This document shows, one piece after another, positions 26,427-35,010 of a stretch of 64,000 nucleotides of DNA. The DNA is from Burkholderia sp. 8Y (GTDB lineage: Bacteria; Pseudomonadota; Gammaproteobacteria; Burkholderiales; Burkholderiaceae): the NCBI RefSeq assembly GCF_902506145.1, contig NZ_LR733520.1:1501976-1565975 (forward strand), given 5' to 3'. A model generated the notes under the pieces. The model made no database searches, was not told where the DNA came from, and saw nothing but the letters and a program-made list of their open reading frames with translations. The first letter of the stretch is position 1. The number at the start of each line of letters is the position of its first letter. The translations under genes and the position numbers were made by a program.

Positions 26427-27125
26427 ATGGCTTACGAGACACCGCTCGTCGCAGCGACGGGCGTCGCGCGCCGCGACGCGCTGCGCGGCACGGTACTGCT
26501 GCATCCCACCGACTTCACGCTGCATGCCGGCGAACGCGTGGCCATCACCGGCCCTTCGGGGTCGGGCAAGAGCGTGTTTCTGCGCACGCTCGCGCTGCTC
26601 GATCCGTGCGATGCCGGCGTCGTCACGTGGCGCGGCGAGCGCATCGAACGGGCGGGGATTCCGGCGTATAGGCGGCGCGTGGCGTATATCGCGCAACGTC
26701 CCGCCATGCTCGACGGCACCGTGGAAGACAACCTGCGCTATCCCTACACGCTGAAAACCTATCGCGACGTCCATTTCGATCGCGAAGCCGCCGCGCGTCT
26801 TGCGCACGCAGCCGGACGCAGCGCCGATTTCCTCGACAAGCTCGCAAGCGAGCTGTCCGGCGGCGAAGCGCAGATCGCCGCGTTCGTGCGCGTGCTGCAA
26901 CTCGCACCCGATGTGCTTCTGCTCGACGAGCCGACCGCATCGCTCGATCCCGCGTCGGTGCGCGCCATCGAGGCGCTCGTCGGCGCATGGTTCGACGGCG
27001 GCAACGAGCCTCGGGCGCGCGCGTGCATCTGGGTATCGCATGACCACGAGCAGGCGCGCCGCGTGGCCGGGCGCCAACTCTCCATGACGGCGGGCACGCT
27101 CACCGAAACGGTGGAGGCGCTGTGA
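26427..27125 (+). CDS. fetA: ABC transporter ATP-binding protein, FetA (YbbL)-like
   Basis: A 232-residue ABC ATPase with Walker A GPSGSGKS near residue 43, the signature LSGGE, Walker B LLLDEPTASLD and a switch histidine in WVSHDHEQ. It pairs with the UPF0014 permease gene that overlaps its stop by four bases. This pairing defines FetAB, reported as an iron exporter that increases tolerance to oxidative stress in E. coli. The ATG at 26427 was chosen over a TTG at 26403; both have weak ribosome sites. Confidence 0.82.
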   Translation: MAYETPLVAATGVARRDALRGTVLLHPTDFTLHAGERVAITGPSGSGKSVFLRTLALLDPCDAGVVTWRGERIERAGIPAYRRRVAYIAQRPAMLDGTVEDNLRYPYTLKTYRDVHFDREAAARLAHAAGRSADFLDKLASELSGGEAQIAAFVRVLQLAPDVLLLDEPTASLDPASVRAIEALVGAWFDGGNEPRARACIWVSHDHEQARRVAGRQLSMTAGTLTETVEAL

Positions 27126-27937
27126 GCGGCTATCAGAACCTGAGCCTCGTCGATATCGGGCTCGCGGCGGCGCTGATCGTCGTCAACGGGGCGCTCTCAG
27201 TCGCGCTCGACCTCGGGCTGGAACGGCGGCTTCTGATCGCGGCGGTACGCACCGTCGTGCAACTGCTTTTCATCGGCTACGTGCTGGGCTGGGTCTTCGC
27301 GTTCAGCCGCTGGTACGTCGTGCTGCCGCTGATGGTGCTGATGACCGTCATCGCGGGATTCGCGGCGTCGGGGCGCGGGCGGCGCACGTATGCCGGTCAG
27401 CGCGTGGACAGCATCGTGTCGATCTGGGGCAGTTCGTGGGTGATCGGCGCGTTCGGCCTCTTCGCCGTGATCCGCATTCATCCGTGGTACGAGCCGCAGT
27501 ACACGATCCCGATTCTCGGCATGGTGCTCGGTAACACGCTGACGGGCGTGTCGCTCGGCATCGAACGGATGACAGAAGAACTGACCGCCGGACGCGCGGC
27601 GGTCGAGATGTCGCTCGCGCTCGGCGCGACGCGCTGGGAAGCGGCGAAAGGACCTGCGCGCCAGGCGGTGCGCGCGGGCATGATTCCGACGCTCAACCAG
27701 ATGGCCGTGGTCGGTCTCGTGAGCTTGCCCGGCATGATGACCGGGCAAGTGCTGGCGGGCCAGTCGCCGTTGCAGGCGGTGCGCTATCAGATCGTCATCA
27801 TGTTTCTGATCGCGGCGGCGTCCGGGCTGGGCGTCGTGATGGCCGTGGTGATGACGTACCGGCGGCTCTTTTCCCCGGACCACCGCTTCGTGGCGTCGAA
27901 GCTGATCGAGCGCCACGCGAAGAAGCGCAGCGTGTGA
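27122..27937 (+). CDS. fetB: FetB-like permease (UPF0014)
   Basis: A 271-residue membrane protein with about seven helices. It contains the conserved GMVLGNTLTGVSLGIERM and GLVSLPGMMTGQVLAG segments of the UPF0014/FetB family. It starts with GTG at 27122, overlapping the ATPase stop by four bases (GTGA), a sign of translational coupling. It is the membrane partner of the FetA-like ATPase. The stop codon directly abuts that of the converging VOC gene, together forming TGATCA. Confidence 0.85.
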   Translation: MSGYQNLSLVDIGLAAALIVVNGALSVALDLGLERRLLIAAVRTVVQLLFIGYVLGWVFAFSRWYVVLPLMVLMTVIAGFAASGRGRRTYAGQRVDSIVSIWGSSWVIGAFGLFAVIRIHPWYEPQYTIPILGMVLGNTLTGVSLGIERMTEELTAGRAAVEMSLALGATRWEAAKGPARQAVRAGMIPTLNQMAVVGLVSLPGMMTGQVLAGQSPLQAVRYQIVIMFLIAAASGLGVVMAVVMTYRRLFSPDHRFVASKLIERHAKKRSV

Positions 27938-28414
27938 TCATTCGCCGCGATACGCGCGCTCCAGTTCGGCGATATCCAGCTTGATCATGCTCATCATCGC
28001 CCGCATCGTGCGGTCGGCTTTCGCCGCATCGGGGTCCTGAAGCATCGAGCGCAAGCGCGACGGCGCGATCTGCCACGTCACGCCGAAGCGGTCCGTCACC
28101 CAGCCGCACGCGAGCGCCTGCCCGCCGTCGAGCAGCTTGTCCCAGTACCGGTCGATCTCGTCCTGGCTGTCGCAGCTGACGAACATTGAAATGGCGGGCG
28201 TGAACGCGAACTGCGAGCCGCCGTTGATTGCCATGAATGCCTCGCCGTCGAGTTCGAACAGCACGGCAAGCACGCTGCCCGCTGGGCCCGGGCTCGCTTC
28301 CGTATGGCGCATGGTTTCGGTGATGCGCGCGTTGTTGAACACGGTGAGATAGAAGTCGACGGCCTCTTGCGCATTGCCGTCCTGGAACCACAAGCAGGGC
28401 GATATCTTCTGCAT
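27938..28414 (-). CDS. PhnB-like VOC superfamily protein
   Basis: A 158-residue protein of the vicinal oxygen chelate superfamily. It has the PhnB-like pattern of a beta-alpha-beta repeat beginning ISPCLWFQDGNAQEAVDFY and a second module ending GWVTDRFGVTWQI. These are often annotated as 3-demethylubiquinone methyltransferase-like, but the activity is generally unknown. AAGGAG precedes the ATG at 28414. It lies 38 bases after another VOC gene and is probably co-transcribed with it. Confidence 0.82.
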   Translation of the reverse strand: MQKISPCLWFQDGNAQEAVDFYLTVFNNARITETMRHTEASPGPAGSVLAVLFELDGEAFMAINGGSQFAFTPAISMFVSCDSQDEIDRYWDKLLDGGQALACGWVTDRFGVTWQIAPSRLRSMLQDPDAAKADRTMRAMMSMIKLDIAELERAYRGE

Positions 28415-28452
28415 GAGCGTTGCTCCTTGTCGGATTGGGAAACCGCTTGGCG

Positions 28453-28920
28453 TCATTCGCGGGGCGCGCACTTGCCCTGCTGCATCTCGGCAGGACTGAC
28501 ATCGCGCGTGTGCGTGGCGACCGACCACTGATGCCCGAACGGATCTTCCAGACGGCCGTAGCGGTCGCCCCAGAACATGTCGGCGACGGGCAGGGTCACG
28601 CGCGCGCCGGCGGCTTCGGCCTGCTTCATCGTGGCGTCGACATCTTCCACGTACAGATGAATGGTAACGGGCGAGCCCTTCAGCGAGGTCGCGCCGAGCA
28701 TGCCGAAGCTCGGGTTCTCGTCGACGAGCATCAGCATGGAATCGCCGATTTTGACCATCGCGTGCATGAGCTTGCCGTCGTCGCCGGGAAGACGTCCCAG
28801 CTCGACGGCGCCGAACGCGCGCGTGTAGAACTCGATGGCCTCGGCCGCGCCCGCGCAGACAAGGTGCGGCGTGAGCGAGTGCATGCCTTCGGGAATGGCT
28901 TTGACGGCAGTGTGCGACAT
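28453..28920 (-). CDS. VOC superfamily (glyoxalase-like) protein
   Basis: A 155-residue vicinal oxygen chelate protein. It begins with a PHLVCAGAAEAIEFYTRAF module and ends with DRYGRLEDPFGHQWSVATH, the classic C-terminal VOC pattern with a metal-ligand-like Glu and His. The function is unassigned; detoxification of a small electrophile is a usual guess for this type. ACGGAG precedes the ATG at 28920. It is the upstream member of a two-gene VOC unit. Confidence 0.83.
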   Translation of the reverse strand: MSHTAVKAIPEGMHSLTPHLVCAGAAEAIEFYTRAFGAVELGRLPGDDGKLMHAMVKIGDSMLMLVDENPSFGMLGATSLKGSPVTIHLYVEDVDATMKQAEAAGARVTLPVADMFWGDRYGRLEDPFGHQWSVATHTRDVSPAEMQQGKCAPRE

Positions 28921-29056
28921 GGTGGCTCCGTGATTGAACGTCGTGGACGAGCGGGTGCGCCCGCTCTCTTTCCTACGACGTGCAAGCATGCCGCCAATCG
29001 ACATCGTTCCGCGCACCGGGCGCAAATTTTTGCACAACCACGAACGAAAGCTGCCG

Positions 29057-30994
29057 CTACTCCGACAGCTGCTCCGCGAGCGAGCGGATCAGCGCCTCCA
29101 GGCGCGAGAAGTTGACGGGCTTCGTCAGATGATCGCGAAAGCCTGCTTCGCGGCAGCGCCGGATGTCCTCGTCCATGCCGTATCCCGTGATGGCGACCGA
29201 CGGCTTGTCCGGCTGAAGCTCGCGCCAGGCGCGGGCGATATCGAGCCCGCTGCCGTCCGGCAAGCCGATATCGCTCACCAGAAGGTCGAACGCCGCGCCC
29301 TTCGCGCGTTCGAGCGCCGCCCCGACGGTCGTGGCGACCGCGACATCGTGGCCGAGCATCTCGAGCACTTCCGCCATCGCGGAAGACGTCTGCTCGTTGT
29401 CCTCCACGAGCAGCACGCGCAGCGCGCGGCCCTTTTCGTGGCGGGCGGCTTCCGGCAGCGGCGCGGCTTCGTGCTGGGGCTGCACGCGCGCGAGCGGCAG
29501 CGTGAGCGTGAAACGCGCGCCCAGATCGCGGCCGTCGCTATGCGCCGAGAGCGTGCCGCCGTGTTTCTGCGCGAGCGTGCTGGCGATGGCGAGCCCGAGA
29601 CCCAGTCCGCCGAACGAGCGCGTGATGGAATCGTCCGCCTGTTCGAACGCCGAGAAGATGCGCGGCAACGCCTCGGCGCTGATGCCGATGCCGCTGTCCG
29701 TCACCGACACCGCGATGGTCCGCTCGTCCGGGTTCCACGTTCGCACGTCGATGCGCCCGCCCGCCGGCGTGAACTTGACCGCGTTCTTCATCAGATTCCA
29801 GACGATCTGCTGAAGCCGCGCGGCATCGCCCAGCACGACGAATTGCGCAGCCTCGAACTTCGTTTCGAGCGTGAGCCGCTTCGCGCGCAGGTCGGCTTCG
29901 GACATGTCGAGCGCGCTCGTGAGCAGCGTATCGAGCGCGACGTTCGCGAAGTTCAGGCTCAGCTTGCCGCGCGCGATGCTCGTGAGATCGAGCAGATCGT
30001 CGATCAGGCGCGCTTCCAGTTCGACGTTGCGGCGGATGAGGTCGAGCGTCGGGTGCGCGTCGGGCGGCAGCGGGTGCTTGATTTCGAGCAGCCGCACCGC
30101 CGCGAGGATCGGCGTGAGCGGCGTGCGCAGTTCATGCGAAAGCACCGCCAGAAAATGGTCCTTCGCGCGGTTCGCGGATTCCGCCTGATCCTTCGCGAGC
30201 CGCAGCGCGTCGGCGGCCATGTGGGCGTCGGTCGCGTCGCGCACGATTTTCGAGAAACCGATCAGCTCGTCGTGCTCGGTGCGGATCGCGGTCGTCACGC
30301 CCGATGCGAAGAACGAGTGCCCGTCCTTGCGCCACAGCCAGCGATCGTCGCTCGCGCTGCCCTCGCGCCGGGCCGTTTCCAGTTCGTTGTCGTAGACGGC
30401 GGCTTCGCGGTCTTCCTGGCTATAGAAAATGCTCGCGCTTTGCCCGAGCACGTCCTGCGCAGGAAAGCCCAGAATGCGCTCGGACGCCGCGTTCCACGTG
30501 CGGATGCGGCCGTCGGGATCGAGCGTGATGACGGCGTAATCCTTGAGCGCATCGATCAACAGGCGAAAGTGCGTTTCCGTTTCGCGCAGCGCACGTTCCA
30601 CCGCGATGCGTTGCTCGCGTTCGGCGCTTTCGCGCATCGCGCGGCGCACGACGGCGGGCAGCCGTTGCAGGCGCTGCTTGAGCACGTAATCGGTCGCGCC
30701 GCGCTTGAGCATGTCGACCGCGTGTTCTTCGCCGAGCAAACCGGACACGAAGATGAACGGCGTGTCCGGCGAACGCTCGCTCGCGATGGACAGCGCCTCG
30801 ATGCCGGAGAATGTCGGCATCACGAAGTCGGCGAGGATCACGTCGAAGCGTTGGTCTTCGAGCGCGGCGATGAAGCTCGCCGAGTCGTAGACGATGGTCG
30901 CGTCCACCACGTAATCGGCGCGTTCGAGCTGGGCGATCGTCAGTTCCGCATCGAGTGCGTTGTCTTCGACGAGAAGCAGATGCAGAGGCTGCAT
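29057..30994 (-). CDS. Hybrid sensor histidine kinase (REC-PAS-HisKA-HATPase-REC)
   Basis: A 645-residue soluble kinase. The N-terminal receiver domain has phospho-acceptor Asp56 (ILADFVMP). A PAS domain lies near residues 140-255, the HisKA helix carries His287 in LSHELRTP, the HATPase domain spans about 390-500 with GIGIS and GLGLGLAI, and a C-terminal receiver has Asp575 (VSDIGLPDGSG). There is no membrane segment. The double-receiver layout makes it a relay node that can be driven by another kinase. It lies 74 bases after the single-domain response regulator and ends the bacteriophytochrome operon, so it probably receives the light signal. Confidence 0.9.
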   Translation of the reverse strand: MQPLHLLLVEDNALDAELTIAQLERADYVVDATIVYDSASFIAALEDQRFDVILADFVMPTFSGIEALSIASERSPDTPFIFVSGLLGEEHAVDMLKRGATDYVLKQRLQRLPAVVRRAMRESAEREQRIAVERALRETETHFRLLIDALKDYAVITLDPDGRIRTWNAASERILGFPAQDVLGQSASIFYSQEDREAAVYDNELETARREGSASDDRWLWRKDGHSFFASGVTTAIRTEHDELIGFSKIVRDATDAHMAADALRLAKDQAESANRAKDHFLAVLSHELRTPLTPILAAVRLLEIKHPLPPDAHPTLDLIRRNVELEARLIDDLLDLTSIARGKLSLNFANVALDTLLTSALDMSEADLRAKRLTLETKFEAAQFVVLGDAARLQQIVWNLMKNAVKFTPAGGRIDVRTWNPDERTIAVSVTDSGIGISAEALPRIFSAFEQADDSITRSFGGLGLGLAIASTLAQKHGGTLSAHSDGRDLGARFTLTLPLARVQPQHEAAPLPEAARHEKGRALRVLLVEDNEQTSSAMAEVLEMLGHDVAVATTVGAALERAKGAAFDLLVSDIGLPDGSGLDIARAWRELQPDKPSVAITGYGMDEDIRRCREAGFRDHLTKPVNFSRLEALIRSLAEQLSE

Positions 30995-31068
30995 GGTCTA
31001 GGCGGCCTCGCTCGAAGGCGGGCGCGCTCGCGCTGAGAGAGTCACGACGGCGAACATGGGCACAACCG

Positions 31069-31533
31069 TCACTGCCCGGCCGACGGACGGCGAAAGCGCG
31101 TGGAACCCGGCGGCGGCTCGTTCAGCACGGCCCAGAAGACGCCGAGATCGCTGATCGCCTCGACGAATTCCGCGAATTCCACCGGCTTGACCACGTAGGC
31201 GTTCACGCCGAGTTCGTAGCTGCGCACGAGGTCCTGCTCCTCGCGCGACGACGTCAGCATGACGACCGGAATGCTCTTGAGCCCCGCGTTCGTGCGCACC
31301 ATGTCCAGCACTTCGAGGCCGTCGATCTTCGGCAGCTTCAGGTCCAGCAGGATGACGGCCGGATTGCCGGGCGCGCGTTCCTTCCACTGGCCTTCGCACA
31401 TGAGATAGTCGATGGCTTCCTGACCGTCGCGCGCGACGATCACTTCGTTGGCGAGCTGGCTCTTGTCGAGCGCGACGAGCGTGAGCTCGAGGTCGTTCGG
31501 ATTGTCTTCGACGAGCAGTATCGGTTTAAGCAT
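31069..31533 (-). CDS. Single-domain response regulator of the phytochrome operon
   Basis: A 154-residue protein that is only a receiver domain. It has the acidic pair in LVEDNPNDLE, phospho-acceptor Asp64 in VILLDLKLP and the conserved Lys116 in VVKPVEF. The insertion YLMCEGQWKERAPGNP is typical of Rcp1/phytochrome-associated regulators. Its start overlaps the end of bphP by eight bases, indicating coupled translation. With no output domain, it probably passes phosphate on to other proteins. Confidence 0.9.
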   Translation of the reverse strand: MLKPILLVEDNPNDLELTLVALDKSQLANEVIVARDGQEAIDYLMCEGQWKERAPGNPAVILLDLKLPKIDGLEVLDMVRTNAGLKSIPVVMLTSSREEQDLVRSYELGVNAYVVKPVEFAEFVEAISDLGVFWAVLNEPPPGSTRFRRPSAGQ

Positions 31534-33931
31534 GGTCTGGTCTTGATTTTGTCACTGACGTTGCGGACGCGGCCGTCGGCCTCACGGCCTCGCGGCCCGT
31601 CACGCTGCGAAACTCCACCGGCAACGAAAAGTAGAAGGCCGCGCCCTCGCCGAGCCGCCCTTCGGCCCACGTGCGCCCTTCATGCCGCTCGACGATTCGG
31701 CGCACATTCGCGAGGCCGATTCCGGTGCCTTCGAATTCCTCCGCGCGATGCAGCCGCTGAAACACGCCGAAGAGCTTGCCTTCGTACTTCATGTCGAAGC
31801 CGACGCCGTTGTCACGGACACCGATGATGTGCTCGTCGTCGCTTCGCGTCGCGAATATCTCGATTTTCGCCGATTCCCGCGTTCGCGTATATTTCACCGC
31901 GTTCGAAATCAGGTTGCGCACGGCCAGTTGCAGGAAAGCGGAGTCGCCGGTGACGCGCGGCAGATCGCCGATCACCCATTCGATGTGCCGTCCGGCGGTT
32001 TCCGCGTCGAATTCACGCACGACGAAACGCACCAGTTGCCCGAGATCCACCGGCGCTGGACGCAGCGCGGCGCGGCCCATCTGCGAGAACGTCAGCAGAT
32101 CGTCGACGAGCGTGCCCGCGAAGCGCGCCGATTCCAGCATGTTGTTGAGAAAGCGCCGGCTCTTGTCGGACATGCGTTCGGCTTCCAGTTCGCGCAGCAG
32201 GTCTCCGTAACCGGCGATATGGCGCAACGGCGCGCGCAGATCATGCGACACCGAATACGAGAAGGCTTCGAGTTCCTTGTTCGCGCGGGCGAGTTCCGTC
32301 GCGAGTTCGGCGCGCTCTTCCGCACGGCGCAGCACGATGTTGAGCAGCGCGCCGCGCAGCTCGCTCGCGACTTCCAGCTCCGCTTGCCGCCACGACACCG
32401 AATGCCCGCGCACCGTTTCGAGCCACGGGCTGAAGCTCGTGCGCGGCGCGCTTGCGCCATCCGCGCCGCGAATCTTCACGGGCTCGCCGGCCCATTTGAT
32501 CGTCTGCATCACCTCCGGCCGGAACCACAGCAGATAGTTCCGGAAAATCTGCGAAACCGGCACCGCGAGCACGCCGCAGGCCGTGTCCTGATGCGCCTGC
32601 CCCGGCGGCCACTCGCGCGCGAGCGAATCCGTCGACCAGACGCCGGAGGTGTTTTCGGCGAGCCAGAGCGTGAGCGCGCGCACCGTCTCTTCGTCGGGCG
32701 TCGCGCCCATCAGCGTGATCTGGTCGTTCATCACGATGGCCGCGCCTTTGGAACGCGTGAAGCTGAGCAGGTCGCGCGGCTCGCCTTGCAGCCCGGCGAC
32801 GAAGCTTTCGTGCTCGCCCATCGCGCCGATGAGCCGGGCCATCGTGCGGCGCAGTTCGGCGAGATATTCGCCCTGCTCGCGCTCCTCCTTGGCCTCGATC
32901 TGCAGCGACAGCATGTGCCCCAGATGTTCGACCGCCACGCGCGTGCTGAACGGCGCGTGACGCGGGTCGTGATCGTGGCACGAGATGAGGCCCCACAACT
33001 GCCCGCGCACGACGATCGATACCGACATCGACGCATGCGTGCCCATGTTGCGCATGTATTCCAGATGCACCGGCGAAAAGCTGCGCAGCGTCGCGTAGGT
33101 GAGATCGGCCGGGCGGCCGGTCACGGGGTTGACGGCGGGCACGAGACGCGCCGGCACGTAATTCACGTCCGAGACGAGGCGGATGCGGTTGCGCAGATAC
33201 AGCGCGCGCGCCTGACGCGGAATGTCCGACGCCGGAAAGAACTGATGCAGAAACGACGCATAGCGCGCGTCACGGTCTTCGGCGAGCACGTGGCTGCGGC
33301 CTTCGGCGTCGAAGCTGTAGAGCATCACGCGGCCGAAGCCGCAAATCGAGCGGACCTGTTGCACGGCCAGCTCGGCGAGTTCCTCGACCGTGCCTGCACT
33401 TTGCAGGCTGCCCGCGAACGTCCGCACGAGCGGATACATCGCCGAGAAGGCCGCCCCGCCCGGCTGCGCCGCCGCTTCCATTTCGACGATCAGCACGCCG
33501 TCGTGACGATGAACCGTGACATCGAGCGGCACGGGCGCGTCCGTCACGCCGACGTAAAGCGGTGCGTCTTCCACCTGCACCGTCGATGCGGCGTGCAGGA
33601 TACGCCGGGCGGATTCTTCGCCGAGCAGCGCATCCAGCGGCTTGCCGAGCAGCGTCTCGACGCTTTCGCCGGTCAGCGCCGCGATGTTCTCGCTGGCCTG
33701 CGCGATGCGCGGTCCGCCTGCGTTGCCCGCGTCTTCGGCGAGCACCAGCAGATAGCCGTGCGGCTGGATGCCGCCGGGAATGTGAATCGGCTCGGCGTCG
33801 CAGTCCTTGCTCGCCACGCCGGAATCGAGCGTGCGGCGGCGCGCTTCCGCGTCCGGCGGACCGGCGACATGGCTCGGGCCCTGACCCGCGCCGTGGCTTT
33901 CGCCGAGCGGCTTGCCTGGGGTATGGCTCAT
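31526..33931 (-). CDS. bphP: Bacteriophytochrome histidine kinase (BphP)
   Basis: An 801-residue red/far-red light receptor. Cys44 near the N-terminus is in the position of the biliverdin-binding cysteine and is followed by the PAS domain IHIPGGIQPHG. The GAF domain has PASDIP (233-238) and chromophore-pocket His289 and His319. The PHY domain has the tongue motif PRTSF (496-500). The kinase has His563 in VSHDLRAPLRH and a HATPase with GTGIGLA. The ATG overlaps the heme oxygenase stop by four bases, tying pigment supply to the apoprotein. A Gly/His-rich N-terminal leader of about 40 residues is longer than usual. Confidence 0.95.
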   Translation of the reverse strand: MSHTPGKPLGESHGAGQGPSHVAGPPDAEARRRTLDSGVASKDCDAEPIHIPGGIQPHGYLLVLAEDAGNAGGPRIAQASENIAALTGESVETLLGKPLDALLGEESARRILHAASTVQVEDAPLYVGVTDAPVPLDVTVHRHDGVLIVEMEAAAQPGGAAFSAMYPLVRTFAGSLQSAGTVEELAELAVQQVRSICGFGRVMLYSFDAEGRSHVLAEDRDARYASFLHQFFPASDIPRQARALYLRNRIRLVSDVNYVPARLVPAVNPVTGRPADLTYATLRSFSPVHLEYMRNMGTHASMSVSIVVRGQLWGLISCHDHDPRHAPFSTRVAVEHLGHMLSLQIEAKEEREQGEYLAELRRTMARLIGAMGEHESFVAGLQGEPRDLLSFTRSKGAAIVMNDQITLMGATPDEETVRALTLWLAENTSGVWSTDSLAREWPPGQAHQDTACGVLAVPVSQIFRNYLLWFRPEVMQTIKWAGEPVKIRGADGASAPRTSFSPWLETVRGHSVSWRQAELEVASELRGALLNIVLRRAEERAELATELARANKELEAFSYSVSHDLRAPLRHIAGYGDLLRELEAERMSDKSRRFLNNMLESARFAGTLVDDLLTFSQMGRAALRPAPVDLGQLVRFVVREFDAETAGRHIEWVIGDLPRVTGDSAFLQLAVRNLISNAVKYTRTRESAKIEIFATRSDDEHIIGVRDNGVGFDMKYEGKLFGVFQRLHRAEEFEGTGIGLANVRRIVERHEGRTWAEGRLGEGAAFYFSLPVEFRSVTGREAVRPTAASATSVTKSRPDHA

Positions 33932-34545
33932 GCGGCGGCTCCCGAAATCGCGGGGGCGTCGAGCGATTCGACACACAGCCAGTCGTGCAGGGTGTCGAAA
34001 GTCTCGACGGCGGCGCGCACCGCGGCGTCGTATTGCGTTTCGGGGACGATCGCGGCGGCGGTTTCGCGAAACGCGTTCCACATGCTGCCCGTGCGCGGTC
34101 CGTAGCCGTCGAAGTAGGCGTTGCCGGCGCCCGGCGCGAGGCCCAACTGCTTCGCGACGTGCGGCGCGATGAAACGGCCGCCGAGCGTCGAGCCTTCCAT
34201 CACGTACAGGGAGCCGAATGCGCTGCCGAGGTCGTCGATCAGCGGCAAGCTCGACGCGTCGGCGAACATGATCGAATCGACGGCAGTGGAGTCGCCGCAC
34301 AGCGCGGCCAGGTCGGCGGCGAGGAGCGGCGCCTTGCGGCGTTCATCGAAGAACGGGTGCAGCGATGCATGCAGGCACGCTCCGACCGCGTCCTCCCACG
34401 GCGCGACATAGCCGTAGAAACGTTCGAGCAGCGCGATGTATTCGTCGCGCAGCAATCCGTCCCGCATCAGATCGAGCGCATGCTCCAGCCGGGAATGGCA
34501 CGCAGCGGTTTCTTGCTTCAGGCGGGACAGAAGGTCGTGTCGCAT
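33928..34545 (-). CDS. bphO: Biliverdin-producing heme oxygenase
   Basis: A 205-residue heme oxygenase. The proximal haem ligand is the histidine in KQETAACHSRLEH near residue 17, and the distal helix glycine motif is in LYVMEGSTLGGRFI. It opens haem to biliverdin IX-alpha, the chromophore of the downstream phytochrome. Its stop overlaps the bphP start (ATGA). The ATG at 34545 begins the conserved region; a further ATG at 34590 would add 15 residues, and neither has a good ribosome site. Confidence 0.9.
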   Translation of the reverse strand: MRHDLLSRLKQETAACHSRLEHALDLMRDGLLRDEYIALLERFYGYVAPWEDAVGACLHASLHPFFDERRKAPLLAADLAALCGDSTAVDSIMFADASSLPLIDDLGSAFGSLYVMEGSTLGGRFIAPHVAKQLGLAPGAGNAYFDGYGPRTGSMWNAFRETAAAIVPETQYDAAVRAAVETFDTLHDWLCVESLDAPAISGAAA

Positions 34546-34748
34546 GTTCGGTAATGTGGCTTGTTGCGCCGGATATGCGGCAAAAGGCATGCTGACTGGA
34601 AGGGCTTACCGGCGAACGAAACGTTGCGCATCCGGGTCCGGTAAAAAGGGGTGATCTAGGCCCTGTTTTCGAGACAGACGACCATTCTACGCAACGCGCC
34701 CGTGTGATGTCATGCGCGTCGGCGCTCCGGAACCACGCTTTCCCCAGT

Positions 34749-34979
34749 TCAGCGTTCTTGTCCGCTTTCCGCCTCGCCGCTGCGGCGGTCCGTATCGACA
34801 AGGCCGCGTTCGATGTCCTCGTGCGCCTGCCTGCCGACATCGCGCGGCGCTTCCTCGTCCTGCGATTGCACGCTCTGATCCGTCTCGTGCGGCAGCGGCG
34901 GCTTCGCTGAGTCGTTCGTTGCGCCGCCGTCCGGTGGTGCCTGCCGCGCGCCGCGCGGTTCGTCTTTCGCCTGCTTCAT
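34749..34979 (-). CDS. Small hydrophilic protein downstream of ligD
   Basis: A 76-residue protein very rich in Asp, Glu, Gln, Arg, Lys and Pro with no hydrophobic core, so probably disordered. A GGAG ribosome site precedes the ATG at 34979 at good spacing. It starts 31 bases after the ligD stop on the same strand, so it is probably the last gene of a ku-ligD transcript. No family was recognised. A role in end joining is only suggested by position. Confidence 0.6.
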   Translation of the reverse strand: MKQAKDEPRGARQAPPDGGATNDSAKPPLPHETDQSVQSQDEEAPRDVGRQAHEDIERGLVDTDRRSGEAESGQER

Positions 34980-35010
34980 CGTGATCTCCGTTCCTTGTCG
35001 GCAGCGATGC

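Noticed and set aside
27935..27940. Functional meaning of the TGATCA formed by the abutting stops of fetB and the VOC gene
   Set aside because: TGA and its complement TCA always make this hexamer when convergent genes abut; it needs no special explanation.
28934..33931. Long plus-strand frames opposite the phytochrome operon
   Set aside because: Arg- and His-rich antisense shadows of the kinase genes without ribosome sites or domains.
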